Shown piece after piece: positions 21,391 to 33,562 of a stretch of DNA of 64,000 nucleotides; the stretch's first letter is position 1, and every line of letters starts with the position of its first letter. The stretch lies in NCBI GenBank assembly GCA_000697055.1, contig JNDT01002338.1, forward strand, positions 1 through 64,000, read 5' to 3'. Source of the stretch: Saksenaea vasiformis B4078 (taxonomy: Eukaryota; Mucoromycota; Mucoromycetes; Mucorales; Saksenaeaceae). The translations under genes were made by a program, and so were the position numbers. Under the pieces are notes generated by a model. It worked only from the letters and a program-made list of their open reading frames with translations. It was not told where the DNA came from and made no database searches.

Positions 21391-23611
21391 GTAAGTTCTT
21401 TCAGCATTTGGAGGAATGGCGGGCAAGAATATACCCATTCGCATTCTCGTTACCCTGCTGCTATGCTTTTTATCAACGATTTCCGCGACTAGTTTCATAA
21501 TGATGACGGCATGGGGTACCTAGTCCTCCTTACGGCCATCCTGAACACCTTACATGATTGCCTTTGACCGATGAAGGAATGGGTATGTGATTTGAGATTG
21601 GATATACTGAGTTCTGTAAGCCTCTTGCTATTTATATCATGATAGCCACCTTTCTCGAGGTCATTTGATGTTCGCAAACTCTTTACTATTTGTATCAATA
21701 GTAGATGCTTTTCAAGGATGGCTGAGCCGTGTGGATTGCTCACAATGGTAGCTAGTAGTGATCTTGCAGTAACGAGCGGCAATTGTTCTGACCCAAAGTC
21801 TGAAGCGTCCACCGGTTGACTTCAAGAAGTGTCGTCAGGAGCCTAAATGATTATTAGCGTAATGTAATTTAAATCATGGTAGAGAAATACATTATTAGTA
21901 CAACCCTATTACCCTGTCTAATACTTTTAATAGGAATTATGCGCCTTTGATGTTTCAGTCAAGATGACCGGGGAAACTTAATCATTTCAACATTTTCCTA
22001 TACTAGTTCCTTACTGAAATAATACGGAAATTTCCATGCTCTATTTAACGGCGACTTCAATTTTTGCACATTACAACCAGTTATGATCTCCCACCCCTTC
22101 TCTGACAGTTGAAACTAGGAGGAACTACCGTGAGCTTCCCCTTGACTCACAAGCGTTCTGACCTCACACATGCAGATGCTGGCCTCTTAGCTTTACTCGA
22201 TTGACAAGATGTACTATCTACAGGATGTTTGCTCTGTGCACATAGAAACTCTCCACTTAGGTTTCCTTTGATCATCCGATTCTCTTCTGTCCCCGTTTGT
22301 CTTTAACAGCTTCTTACTTCTTCGATCTTCTAGTGACCATCCTCTTTTCTCATCTATTTCTGCCGTTTTCTTTTCTTTTCAATCACCTCTCTTAGTCCCT
22401 TTTTCTTTAGAGCTATGTGCCTTAGGGTGTGACTATATCACTGGTACATAATACTATTAAGCTTCTTTTATATTCTTAATGGATCCGACAAGAATAAACA
22501 TTCGGAAAAATGCAGCGTCCGACGCCGTTAAACAAAGCTGCATTTTTTTAACTACAAGCATCATTTCATATACGGGTGACCAGTAGATCAATCATTGTCC
22601 CGTTGAGTAATTCGTTCATGTACCAAATTGCCGGTTACGGAGCCACGAGACATATGTCCGGTCCTCGGTGCCAATGCATTATTACATGATGGATCATCTT
22701 TTACTTGCACAAGGTAACATATTGTTCGATTACAAAGGGAAAAAGACGGTTTAAAGATCGAACAGCGGTGCTGTCGTACCAAATGCATGTTGTAACCACA
22801 TCCTCCTCATTTCATTTTTTTTTTTTTTTGCAACTGTGAAGGACGGATTCTAAAAACAGAAGTGTGGAGAAGAGCGGAGAAGATATTTCATGGGACCCTA
22901 GGATACAGAACCGAAGGTTGTTCATTGGAATGGTCGGGAAATTTGATCACACCATCCCGCTTTACCTGACAGGTAAACCTTCGGCTTAAACCATTTGTGA
23001 TAGAAAAACCTCCTATTGGTCATTCATGAACGAACCATATTACGTGTAACGGAAGGGGGATATTCCCATGTGAACCTAATTCACCCTCTACGACAATGAA
23101 TTGAGCAAAGTTCGTTGTATCTCTCAGTTATCTTGTCTGGCAAAATAAAGAAAAAATAAGGCGCATAATCTCCGTTTCCTTCTTTCCCCTTCTTCTTGCT
23201 TCTTTTCAATGAGGTTGCCGTAGCGAGATGCGGGTAAGGTGAAAATTTAGAGTTCAAGACATACGGAGAATTTTACTGCCAATCAATTGTAGGTCTCACA
23301 ATCAGTATGATTAACTTTCCGCCATGATCTTTTCAAGAAGTAATAAGCAGCAAATCGTGAAATGTTTGGTACAAAAGCAATACGTTGTAGTGATGGGATT
23401 TACCCCCTGGTATCATAACAGCCTTTATTGGCACATCTGGAGTGCACCGAGGAAAGCAGAAGTCATTTCATTCAATGATGTCATTTGCGGTCCTTGAATT
23501 TTTTTTCTGTGTGGGGAAAAGAAAAAAAAAAGTTGTAACATATATATATATATATGCGGGCACAGTTGGGATGAAGTGCGGAAATTCACAACAACTTTAC
23601 TCGACACATTA
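21391..23611. other. Gene-poor stretch upstream of the sugar porter
   Basis: No convincing gene. The stretch 22290-22410 is pyrimidine-rich. Minus-strand ORFs at 21495-21812, 22588-22788 and 23425-23607 lack motifs. An alternating AT run (23540-23555) lies about 60 bp before the transporter ATG. Confidence 0.4.
23540..23555. repeat. (AT)n microsatellite / TATA-like run
   Basis: Eight alternating AT dinucleotides lie about 57 bp upstream of the start codon of the next gene. It could act as a TATA region or simply be a microsatellite. Confidence 0.6.
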
Positions 23612-25248
23612 ATGCGACTTTTTAATCTATATCGGCACTACACAGGTGAAAGCCTGATGTTGGCCATCAACCTTGCTGCTGGTCTCAGCATTTTCTTCTT
23701 TGGTGTAAGTTCCTTTTTCGTAGTATGTGTATGTTTGGTTAATGAAAGATTACATAGTACGATCAAGGAGTGATGAGTGGCGTCAACATATCACCTGATT
23801 ATATTCAACTGATGGGCCTGGAGTCCAAGGAAGCGCTGCTGGGTGGCATCGTTGCGGTTTATTATGTGGGCACGCTGATTGGTGCTTTGATGGGTGGATG
23901 GATAGGCGATCAAATTGGTCGTATCCGTACGGTAATTGTCGGCTGCCTTTTTGCTATTTTTGGAGCTGCGCTCCAAACCGCCGCCGAAAACGTGGCCTGG
24001 ATGGTGTGTGCACGAATCATTACTGGTATTGGTACTGGCCACCTGAACGCGATTGTTCCTGTATGGAGTGCTGAGACTTCCCATCATACGTCTCGCGGCA
24101 TGTTCATCGCTGCTGAATTTACATTGAATATCTTTGGTGTGGTTGTTGCTTATTGGCTTGACTACGGTATGAGTTTTACCGAGGGTGGTCTCCGATGGCG
24201 GTTCCCAATTGCTTTCCAGATGGTTCCGTTGGTTATCCTTGCAGTTGGAATCAATTTCTTCCCTGAATCTCCGCGGTGGTTGCTAAAGAAAGGCCGACAC
24301 GAAGAGGGTCTAGCCATTTTGGCTGCTTTGCGAGGTGACGGTGATCCAAATCATCCCGATGTGCAGAAGGAGTACGATCAGATTATCGAGGCTATTAAGC
24401 AGGATGCTACTGAGGGCGGTGAACCAGGCTACTTGAGCATGCTCTTCCACTATGACAAGCTAAACATCCCTCGTCGTGTCCATCTTTCGATTTGGTTGCA
24501 GATCATGCAAGAATTAACAGGTATCGGTGTTGTCACCGTTTACGCACCCATTGTGTTTGGGCACGCTGGCTTTTCCGAACAAACGGCACAGATGCTGTCG
24601 GGGGTTAACAATATCTGGTACATGATTTGTACACTTGTTCCTGTGTTTACCTTGGATCGCTGGGGTCGCCGGTTCACCCTTTTCTATGGAGCTGTGTGCC
24701 AGGGCATTTCCTTGCTCATGGTTGGTATTCTGACAAAGCCTGAGATCATGGTACAAAATCCAATGGGCTATGGTATTGGTGCCACTGTATTTACGTTTCT
24801 GTACACTGGGTTCTTCGGTATGACATGGCTGGCAGTACCATGGTTGTATCCGGTAAGCATTAACAGGATGACCCCATTTTTAAGGAGAATGACTCACAGG
24901 GTATTTTAGGTCGAAATCTATCCAACCAATGTTCGTGCTAGAGGTGGCGCCTGGAGCGTCGTAGGCTGGTCCGTTGGCAACGCGCTTGTGATGGAAGTGA
25001 CTCCTCCTATGCTTGGAGCCATTGGCTGGGCCACCTTTTTGGTCTTTGCTGCCTTTAACTTCCTTACTATTCCTGTGGTGTGGGCACTGTACCCTGAGAC
25101 AAGTAACAAGACACTGGAAGAACTTGATACTATTTTCTCAACCAAATCCCTTTTCGTCTGGAACACAGTCAAGAAAAATGATCCTGTGGATATGATCAGC
25201 GAGCCATCCAAGAAAATCGAGGATGAAAAGAAGGATATTGTGGCTTGA
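23612..25248 (+). CDS. Sugar porter, major facilitator superfamily (12 TM)
   Basis: A plasma-membrane hexose/polyol transporter of the sugar porter family. Exons 23612-23704, 23758-24852 and 24910-25248 give 508 aa. The first junction restores FFFGYDQGVMSG, the TM1 signature. GGWIGDQIGRIRTVIVGC matches the loop 2-3 motif, PESPRWLLKKGR (about 200) the motif after TM6, LQIMQELTGIGVVTVYAP TM7, DRWGRR the loop 8-9 motif, WLYPVEIYPTNVRARGG TM10 and PETSNKTLEELD (about 458) the end of TM12. The N-terminus is short and the C-terminal tail is hydrophilic. The ATG at 23612 is the first good one before TM1. Substrate cannot be told from sequence; fungal relatives carry glucose, lactose, quinate or others. 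Confidence 0.92.
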
Positions 25249-25653
25249 AGCATCCTCTTGATTGTATCACTATTTTTTTCCCCCTCCCTTTATTCTACTA
25301 TACATTTTCATTATTTAACCCTACAAATTTACCTTACTAAATTTTGTTTTATGTCATTCTGCGTCAGCCTTTTTAATTCTTTGTCGGATCTGGAGATAAA
25401 AAGAATAGACGAGGATGATCGGCATCGGGTAGGCTATGACTCCCTTGTTCATGTATAGTTGTCATCCACGTTGATCAATCCAAAATCGCTCCTCATTTTT
25501 GAGACACCGATAATTTAGTCCGGTTTTCTTCGAGCCGGAAGTACGAAGTGTGCAACCTTAATTTTACAAGCGATCCAGGTGTTAAATTAAAACTTTGGTG
25601 CTCATCTTTCATTTTCCTCTTCCTCTTCTTCTTCTTCTTTCATTATTCTTGTT
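25249..25653. other. Intergenic, with pyrimidine tract before the Sec7 gene
   Basis: T-rich sequence follows the porter stop. A CTTC-rich pyrimidine tract at about 25608-25645 lies just before the next ATG, as is common for fungal promoters and leaders. No gene seen. Confidence 0.45.
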
Positions 25654-25859
25654 ATGATTATATCACCACCAAAAAGGAGCCAGTCACTCGCACATCGTCG
25701 ACGCCGCTCTCGTTCATTTGTGCCTGCGGATCTTAACACAAACCTATTGCACCCTCACCGCTGTCTAAATGACTCGCCTATGGGTCATCTTTGGACAGAA
25801 GGTGGTTCACAATCCACACCAGACCTTAATCGGGTAAGGTGTAAAAGATACAAAAAGCT

Positions 25860-25890
<31 letters not shown>

Positions 25891-28258
25891 GAATTCGTTA
25901 CAACAAGCATTCGGGAGGGGTTTAATTATGGCCAATTACAAGGGATGAAAATAACACGGACTAAACGAAACGATTTGGACTTAGACTTTACAAGGGCACC
26001 AAAGCCTTAAACGGCATGACACCACGACAAAAGCTCCCATGCAAAAAATCCAGCCACCAGTTCGTTCCTCCAGCTTAAATTCTGTAACTCAAAACCGAAG
26101 TCCAATGAATTCCCCGGTTTCGTTAAAAAGCAACACAGGGAGTAACGCATTGCCAATTTATGAAGAACCATCACCCCGGAGTTGCACGAGCACGGACACT
26201 ATTCTAACTCCTACGAGTGCGACCGTTCCAAACTCGGAGGATGAAGTGAAGAATACTTTATTAGAATGGAAACGTAGCTCGCTATTTCGTATTAGTTGGA
26301 CAGACACACAGAAATTGTGGAACGACGACAAAGAAATCTTTGGCCAACTGCGCGACGTAATTAATACATCAAAACATGAAGAGAAACTTCAACATGCTAT
26401 AAATGCTCTATGGCATGAAGACGAAACATTTGTACCAAAAAAAGAAATGGCTGCATATCTCGGACGAGCGTATGTTTCCCTACGAAGCATCTATACGCTT
26501 ACAAACCACTTCCAATTTTTTTTCGAATTTTAGGGACACTTTTTGCCAACTTGTACTCCAAGAATACCTTGGCAAGTTCGACTTTACGAATATGCGACTA
26601 GACGATGCATTTAGGTACTTTTCCGTTTCCGCCACTGTCCACCAAAAGAACGTTGGTCGACTACGGTTTTACTAAGATGATTAGATTAGAAAGCTCTGTA
26701 AGAAAGTCTATTTCAAAGCCGAGGCCCAGGAAATCGATCGTATCTTAGAAGCATTTGCCCATCGGTACCATGATTGTAACCAACTTTCATTATATGGCAG
26801 CGCAGGTAGAAAAATGGCAGGAAAGGCTTATTTTGGAACTCAGTTGGAAATGTCTTGTTTAGATGTTGTGTATGCTGTTGTCTATTCGCTTATGCTGCTC
26901 AACACTGACCTTCATATGGTTCATGGTGGACATGTCAGAATGAATCGAACTGCGTTTTGCCGAAATACTATGCGAACGGTACTGGATCACATTGGGTCTG
27001 CACAGACGGCGATACAAAAGTCAGGCGGTTTATTTAATTGGCAAGAAGAAATGGATGAATGTTTAAAGGTAAATATATATATATTCGAAATTGTAGGTGA
27101 TCAGTAACCGCGATTACAGGAGTTATTTGCCTCAGTCAAGCAAAGAGGGATTGTGCAGCCGTTGCAGGAAGAGAAGCCAAAACCGACGTTATTACAAAGA
27201 ATGGGTTCAATCAAACAGCGGAGTACGCCAACGGAACAAGTGGCAAAGAGTGTGGTGAGATAGATTTGTTTATAGTATGATTTTTTTTGCCTTTCAGTAT
27301 TTCTGCTTACGACGTGTTAAACCTTGGAATCAGGTACCCTTATCAGGTGATGATTCATTGACCGGAAATCAGCGTGAGAAAATAGATGGTCCGTCCACCG
27401 AGATGCGAATGTTATGCAAGCAATTGTCATCGCAACTGTCTTATCATGATAGAGAATGGGAAGAGTTTCAAGTAGTACTTGAAAAAGGCTTCCTTTATAT
27501 TAGATCTATCTCACGGCGGTGGGTAAGTGAATGTCGTTTGTTGATCCATGCGGCGTCAGAACATCGAAAATTAAGCTTTTGGTCCCTCCCCCCTTTAGAC
27601 GGTTCATCTCAACCATACATTCGCTTATCCGTACGATTCAGTCGTTCAACCTCATATTGTTCAGTTGCAATGTTCAGATAAACAAAGCTACCTCTTAGAT
27701 TGTGGTAGTGAAGTTTCCGCGAAGAAGTGGATTCAGCAATGTAACTATTGGGCTGCTGTTCAAAGTAAGATTGTACGACACGGAGTTAGCAATACGAAAT
27801 GTTACGGATGGGAACCCCATATTTTGGACGAGCAGAATGTAAATATAGATGAATGGAAACCACCATCTGTACCAACAACGACACATACAGTGAAAACGGG
27901 AATGGACACGATTGGACAGCAAGTGACATTTTTACAGAAAGAACTTGATCGACATGTTGAAATGGAGAGCAGAATTCAATCGGTAAGCTATGTTTACTAC
28001 AAGATGATAATAATAATACTAATTTTATTCCATTAGATAAGCAAACGGAACCCACGCATTGACATCAACTGGAATGCAAAAAGGAACTATCTTACGTATG
28101 AAATACAGAAATTCACGAGTTACCGTGATGCGATGATTGAAGAACAAAATTTCCATCTACCAATATTACTCGGTGATCAGCCTTTATCCTTAGGTATGGA
28201 TCTTCTCAAAGAAATTGATGATGAACTACAATTTGCGGGCGGATTCCTGATGACATAA
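25654..28258 (+). CDS. Sec7-PH ARF guanine nucleotide exchange factor (EFA6/Yel1-like)
   Basis: Sec7 domains load GTP onto ARF GTPases; the Sec7 plus PH layout is that of EFA6/PSD and yeast Yel1, which act at the plasma membrane. Nine exons (25654-25833, 25985-26469, 26534-26614, 26690-26805, 26863-27068, 27120-27254, 27298-27522, 27599-27982, 28037-28258) give 677 aa. The Sec7 domain covers roughly residues 165-340, seen as VPKKEMAAYLGR, QLVLQEYLGKFDFTNMRLDD, AEAQEIDRILEAFAHRY and VVYSLMLLNTDLH. A PH domain follows (about 440-575: VVLEKGFLYIRSI, then SYLLDCGSEVSAKKWIQQCN), then a C-terminal helical stretch. The N-terminus is Ser, Arg and Pro-rich and probably disordered. The first intron holds a GA microsatellite, and its acceptor at 25984 is the least certain join. 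Confidence 0.88.
25861..25892. repeat. (GA)n microsatellite inside intron 1 of the Sec7-PH gene
   Basis: A GA repeat of about 16 units with one C interruption lies inside the inferred intron 25834-25984. Confidence 0.8.
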
Positions 28259-29132
28259 TAATGGACACAAAAAAAATCACCAAATATAGATATTCGCTTG
28301 TTTTTTACCCGTTGTAAATAGATTCCTTAGAAAAAGAAAACAAGATATATATACATTTTATACAATGACAGTTCTGGTAGATGACATAGAATATGGGCCC
28401 TTTTTCATTCTTTGTCATGAAGAAAACGTTTTAACACCGGTACAAACTCCGCTCTTATCACCATGGTTTCTTTTTTTTCAGTTTTTCTCACGCTTACGAA
28501 AAAGGCAAGCATTTGGTTGGCAAGGGGGGAGCGTGATGAGATTACGAGCATATCAGAACCCAAAAATGGTAAATCTAAAATCCGGTCACATATGTTCTGT
28601 CAAATCCAAAGGCGAATAAGATCGTGATGTCTTATCATTACCATCTTTGGTACAGCTTGGAAAAAAAAAGAAGCCAACCTTTTTTTTTTTTCTTTGCAGA
28701 TCGATTCTTACCAAAAACAAATGATCTCTGTATTTAACTAAAAGAGATTAAAATAAGTAGGTGATACTAAAACAAAGTGATAAAGGGAAAAAAATAGGAA
28801 AGAAAAAGAAAATAATAACACAATAGTATATTTTATACAGTGTATATAAGCTATACAGTAAAAGCTAATATGTATAGCATGAAAGTGCTACGCCGAATCC
28901 GCCCTCCTGGGAAAGTGGGTGGGAAAAAGAAAAGTTAGTCCGAAAATCACACGTGATAAGATCGAAATACACATCTTATCAAATCCCCTCTTGTCTCTCC
29001 TTGTTATTTTCGTTACACGCACACGATCTATTTTCTGTATAAATCGTGAGAGGGAAAACGAAATAAAGACCGACGTTTTCTCCCTTTACTTCTCCCTTTC
29101 TTCTTTCTCTTTTTCTTTTTCTCTTCCCCTTA
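28259..29132. other. Intergenic between Sec7-PH and CSL genes
   Basis: A+T-rich, with homopolymer runs at 28679-28695. An ORF at 28365-28619 has no motif. A strong CT-rich tract (about 29080-29130) runs up to the CSL start codon and probably belongs to its promoter or leader. Confidence 0.45.
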
Positions 29133-31064
29133 ATGGAACATCATTATTCACACGTCATTTCTGGACAACCATTTGGTTCAAGTAAAAAATTACAATTCAT
29201 AGGTTTATCTCCTATGGATTCTCTTCTTACCGCTATCGACAACGCCCATCCTATTCATTTACCAAAACCAATGAAAAGGGATACAATGTCAATCGAATCT
29301 ATTTTGGATAATAACGGTCAACATTATCGCCATCATTCTTATCCTCCATCCAATAAATCAAATGTCAGTATTGCTGCCCTTTTATCTTCTTCGAAAGATG
29401 ACGCCATCTTATTGGAATCATCAAAACGTCGTTTTATCGATGATAATGAAGAAGAACAACACGTTTCAAAATTTCGACGTTATGAAAAAACCGTGGTTAC
29501 TACTCCACCGTTACCAGCTGCTTCTCCACCATCTCCCATTTTGACTACACAACGTCAACGTATGACTACAATCACTTGTCTTCACGCTGCCGTCGCACAA
29601 AAGTCCTATGGTTCCGAGAAGAGATTTCTTTGTCCACCACCTGTCGTATCTCTTCGGTCAGCAGATCAACGAACGGAATCACTCGTCGTATCCATGTCCA
29701 TCGTGAGTGAGGGTGGTGAACGTCCTCCAGAACAACGGACTATTCTTAAAGATGATATGTATGGTAGTTTCAAATACCTTCATGTCGCAGGCACTGCCAA
29801 AGCAAAGCAGTTCTGTTTGCGTGTCAGCTTAAGTCATCAGCCACGAAATGCCAGTCCGCCACCTTCTTCCCCTTCTGGACCAATAACCGCAACAACGGCA
29901 ACCACCACGACAACATCACAGCTCCCTTACGCCACCTTCTTCTCCGCACCTGTTTCGATTATTTCAAAGCCATCGAAAAAAACCGCAAAAGCTCGCAATG
30001 TTTCGTCGTGCATCTTGGCCAATTCTCACGTGTCTCTTTTCAACCGTATCAACTCGCAAACCGTCCGTACGAAGTACATGACTTCGCAAGACAATCGATT
30101 ATGTGCAAAAAATGCTTCCTGGTCACCATTTGATATCATCGTCGTACGTCAGCCAAGCGGTCATAATTCCTCCGCCACTACGCAATCGATTCCTCTCCCT
30201 GGTAGACCTAGCAGCAACACAGCACCTATCATGTACGGTACAGAAATTATCCTCAGAGATACACAGACAGGGGTGACATCCCCTCCGATGATCGTATGCA
30301 AAGTCGACAAAGGTCACATTATTCCTTATGCCTTTGGACCGGTCAGTCAGATGCAAAAAATTGCTCTTCAACTGGCCTCGGACAAGACAATGTATCTCAG
30401 TGCAGCTAGCAAGACAACAACGACGAACGGCGAAGGTCCTACCATTGACAATACGAATAATAATAATAACAACGTGAATACTGCGAATGCTTGGTTGGAT
30501 TTTACACCATCAAGAACCTTTCAAACGGTAGAAGATCAACCGCAAGAAGAGATCGACGACTATCATTGTTGGACTATTGTTGGTATCGCAAAGTTTGAAT
30601 ACACTTTCCTGGAACCAGAAGATGCTACTAGAGTCGAACAACAGCAGCACCCTGTGCAGTATCCTCAACCTTCCCCTCCGCCTTCCCCGCCACGTTCCAT
30701 TGTTCCTTTCCCCGTACTTTCATCTGTACAGTACAATCCTTCTCACACTATCGAAATCACCGGTCAAAATCTGCTACAAAGGCTGCCTTCTCCACGGTTA
30801 CTCGAATTTTGGCTTGGCACACATGGTCCGTTGAAGTCGCATATGCTGCAGGAATCACCGCAAACCCATCTATCCCTTGAAATACCAGACTCACAGGAGT
30901 TACTAAGGCAAGCTGATCCAAATGCAAGGCACCTTGAACTACCCCTTCTACTGGTTCGCCACGACGGTGTTGTCTATCATTCTGGAAAGGCCCTTACTAT
31001 TGATCTGGATGCTGACAGAGTAGGCAAATGGTCTATTGTCACCGTTTCTACTCCTTCTTCGTAA
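29133..31064 (+). CDS. CSL (CBF1/Su(H)/LAG-1) family transcription factor
   Basis: CSL proteins are the DNA-binding effectors of Notch in animals; fungi have them without Notch (Cbf11 and Cbf12 in fission yeast). This gene is one uninterrupted frame of 643 aa, unusual beside its intron-rich neighbours. The Rel-like N-terminal domain starts about residue 140 (CLHAAVAQKSYGSEKRFLCP). The beta-trefoil part is seen in SKPSKK (about 279) and LFNRINSQTVRTKYM (about 303-317), followed by LCAKNASWSPFDIIVV. The C-terminal Rel/IPT-like part includes HTIEITGQNLL (about 537) and ends near WSIVTV. The N-terminal 130 residues and loops (Thr, Pro, Ser and Asn runs) are low complexity. The FLCPPP and FNRxxSQTVRT blocks are DNA-contact regions in known structures. 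Confidence 0.9.
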   Translation: MEHHYSHVISGQPFGSSKKLQFIGLSPMDSLLTAIDNAHPIHLPKPMKRDTMSIESILDNNGQHYRHHSYPPSNKSNVSIAALLSSSKDDAILLESSKRRFIDDNEEEQHVSKFRRYEKTVVTTPPLPAASPPSPILTTQRQRMTTITCLHAAVAQKSYGSEKRFLCPPPVVSLRSADQRTESLVVSMSIVSEGGERPPEQRTILKDDMYGSFKYLHVAGTAKAKQFCLRVSLSHQPRNASPPPSSPSGPITATTATTTTTSQLPYATFFSAPVSIISKPSKKTAKARNVSSCILANSHVSLFNRINSQTVRTKYMTSQDNRLCAKNASWSPFDIIVVRQPSGHNSSATTQSIPLPGRPSSNTAPIMYGTEIILRDTQTGVTSPPMIVCKVDKGHIIPYAFGPVSQMQKIALQLASDKTMYLSAASKTTTTNGEGPTIDNTNNNNNNVNTANAWLDFTPSRTFQTVEDQPQEEIDDYHCWTIVGIAKFEYTFLEPEDATRVEQQQHPVQYPQPSPPPSPPRSIVPFPVLSSVQYNPSHTIEITGQNLLQRLPSPRLLEFWLGTHGPLKSHMLQESPQTHLSLEIPDSQELLRQADPNARHLELPLLLVRHDGVVYHSGKALTIDLDADRVGKWSIVTVSTPSS

Positions 31065-33562
31065 AAAAAATATTCCTTCCTCTTATTTTCCCTTTTTTCT
31101 ATGAACACATGTTTTTCTTTTCTGTTATGCTTGTAATTTTCCCACCTTTCTTTCAATTTGTATATGGTTTTCTTTTTCTCTTTAGCTCCTTTATTATTGA
31201 CAATCGTCCTTTTTTTATTCATGTAAATACAATACAGTGTATCATTTTGCTTCTTCTTACCACCAAGAAAAAATTTTTTCATACCATATTTAGTCAGGCC
31301 CTGGGGCAGAGGTTACGACATCGATAGTCCATTTTGTACCACACCTCAACGTATGTCAAACAACCAATCAGTCTGGATCAGTTGATTGAAAGCCTTGTCT
31401 TATCAGTAGTTCCCACGGTTAGATTGTCTGTTATCGCAACACTTCATTCGTTCGATAAAATGAGTCACCTGCTCCCTTTTATCGTCTTTTGTGTTTCCAA
31501 AATAGTGGTATCTTTTTTGCGAAGATATATGGCGCCCCTTTAAATTGCTCAAGTAGACATTGGTACTTGAGACGATGTTTTAATCGTTGCTGGACAAATA
31601 GTAACTCAGATCTAGACATGTTGAAGAGCACAACCCAGGGTAGAGACTTGATATTTCCCTAGGTAAAAGGGACAGGCACATATCTTGCGCTCAGTGGATT
31701 GACTACTGAAGAACAAGCTTTACTCATCCATTTCTTTATGTGCTTATTTGTTCATCTCCTTCCCCGCTTTATTGTACTACTGTTATCAGTCTCTCCGCCC
31801 TTTTTCCGATTCTCCTTTGTAATCATTCGAACTCTCAATGGTAAAACTTGTAGGCCTTGCCACCAGCCATACTTTTACATGAAAAAAAAATGGATTCAGG
31901 ATAAATATTGACAAAATATTATGGCTCGATCTGCTAAGCACACTATATGAACCATTGGAACAGTAGTTTCCTACGCAACGCTTGTGTCGTGTGTGTCTCA
32001 GGAGGCCTGATCATATATGAATGAACAGTGGCTGATTGTTGATATCAAAGAAGTGGCCGGCAAACATGATTATGTGCTCTATGTAGGTCATGAGCAGTCC
32101 ACGTTTAGTTGAACAGTCATGAGAAAAGCCCATGAGTACTTCAACAAAATTTAGTCTCTGCTTGGAAAGAGCAAAGATCACACACTAGTTTTGGAAGCTA
32201 TTGAATTGCATCGAGTTCTTCAGGAAGACCCTTGTTTGTCCTAAAACAAGCCTATGCAATATTAGTTTAGCGTAGCCGATCTGGGCTAGTGTTTCTTATC
32301 CAAGGTAGGAGAATATGAAGACTTGGTGTCCCAAGATACTGCTCGATTTGTCTGACAATGAATACCACAGAGCTGCAACTACTCTTGTGCCTTTTGCTGG
32401 AAGGACGATCAGTGTTTCACATTCCCTTACGCAGCATAGTTTAGTCCATGCGATAAGGTACAAAACCCAGGTACTCGCTCCCAAACATACCTGCATTTGG
32501 AAAGATTCATCTGAAGAAGGTTCCAAGCATTTTACATCATCTGGTATCACGAGAACAAAAAGAGACCGCTATGAATTTCCAAAGACCGATCAAACACCCC
32601 ACGTGGGTAGTTGTTCCACTTGTTGTTTATTGAAATGATTTTCACGCTGATCTATGTAAATTTAGCTTTTCATGAAAAGCCAAGTTTGTGCTAAGGAAGA
32701 TGTTGAGTATGCGGTCATTAGTACATTAATTCATACGCCAGTTGCATCAACTCGGCCCTTTGATGGACGAGGGATTTCTATAGAGCAGTACAAGGATTCA
32801 TTCATCGTTAGTTGATGGACTAAAATTTGGATGTCGTTTTACTTATCGCGGAGGGATATTCCCACGCTACACCCCGCACCATTTTGGCGGGGAGCCGGGG
32901 ATATGGTTGTTGGCTTCTGATAGTAGCCCCGATTACGTTCCTTAATGAACAGGAGTCTAAATGGTAGACCAAAGGACATGAATTTCCTAAACATACTATC
33001 AACCGCAGGATACGCTGGCAACATTTTATTCGGGAAACGGAGCCGAAGAAAAGGAAAAGCTTTAGGAAATTAGAGTTGAGGTAATAGGGTGGTCGCGGTT
33101 TGCGCTTAGATCCAGCCCCGCCCACCAACCACTCCCGCCAACTGGACCCGCTTCTGGCGGTACCGCATCCTTCACCGACATCTTCGCACCCGGACCTCGC
33201 TGCACTGGCATGATCTCGCATGCCATTCCTCCGCATGCTGCTCTATCTGCCTACTGCCAGCCAAGTTGGCAGCAGCTTGCCTTTTGGGGCGCTCGCTGAC
33301 GCTTCATCATCGACGCCACTCCTTTCAACGCACACATGGTCAGCAAGGAGGCCCTCGCTCTGACAGCCGTCTTTGTGGATGAGAAATCTTTGGCCTTCCT
33401 CGGCTAGTATAGACTTCCTTCCTGTCTTCTTCCCTTTCGTCACCTCTCACACCATTTACTCGTCCTCAACCGATTTTGCCAGGCGCGTCCCGTTGACATG
33501 TGACTTGAAATAAAACTGAGTGAGCTTTTTGGCAGAAAAAAGGTTAACATAGTGACACAACG
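31065..33562. other. Gene-poor stretch with a GC-rich patch
   Basis: 31065-31330 is T-rich 3' flank. 31560-32640 has scattered open stretches (for example LLGKSKDHTLVLEAIELHRV near 32160-32215, and the ORF 32315-32638) interrupted by stops, possibly relics. 33030-33450 is clearly more GC-rich than its surroundings. It has an open plus-strand stretch rich in Pro, Ser and Ala and a short frame starting MVSKEALALTAVFVDEKS near 33337 that ends in TAG. No gene can be supported. Confidence 0.35.

Noticed and set aside
21495..21812. 105-codon minus-strand ORF
   Set aside because: Looks open but has no motif, begins and ends without promoter or 3' features, and overlaps plus-strand small ORFs.
22911..22984. 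Inverted repeat CCGAAGGTT / AACCTTCGG as a MITE
   Set aside because: Arms are only 9 bp with no target duplication; chance occurrence is likely.
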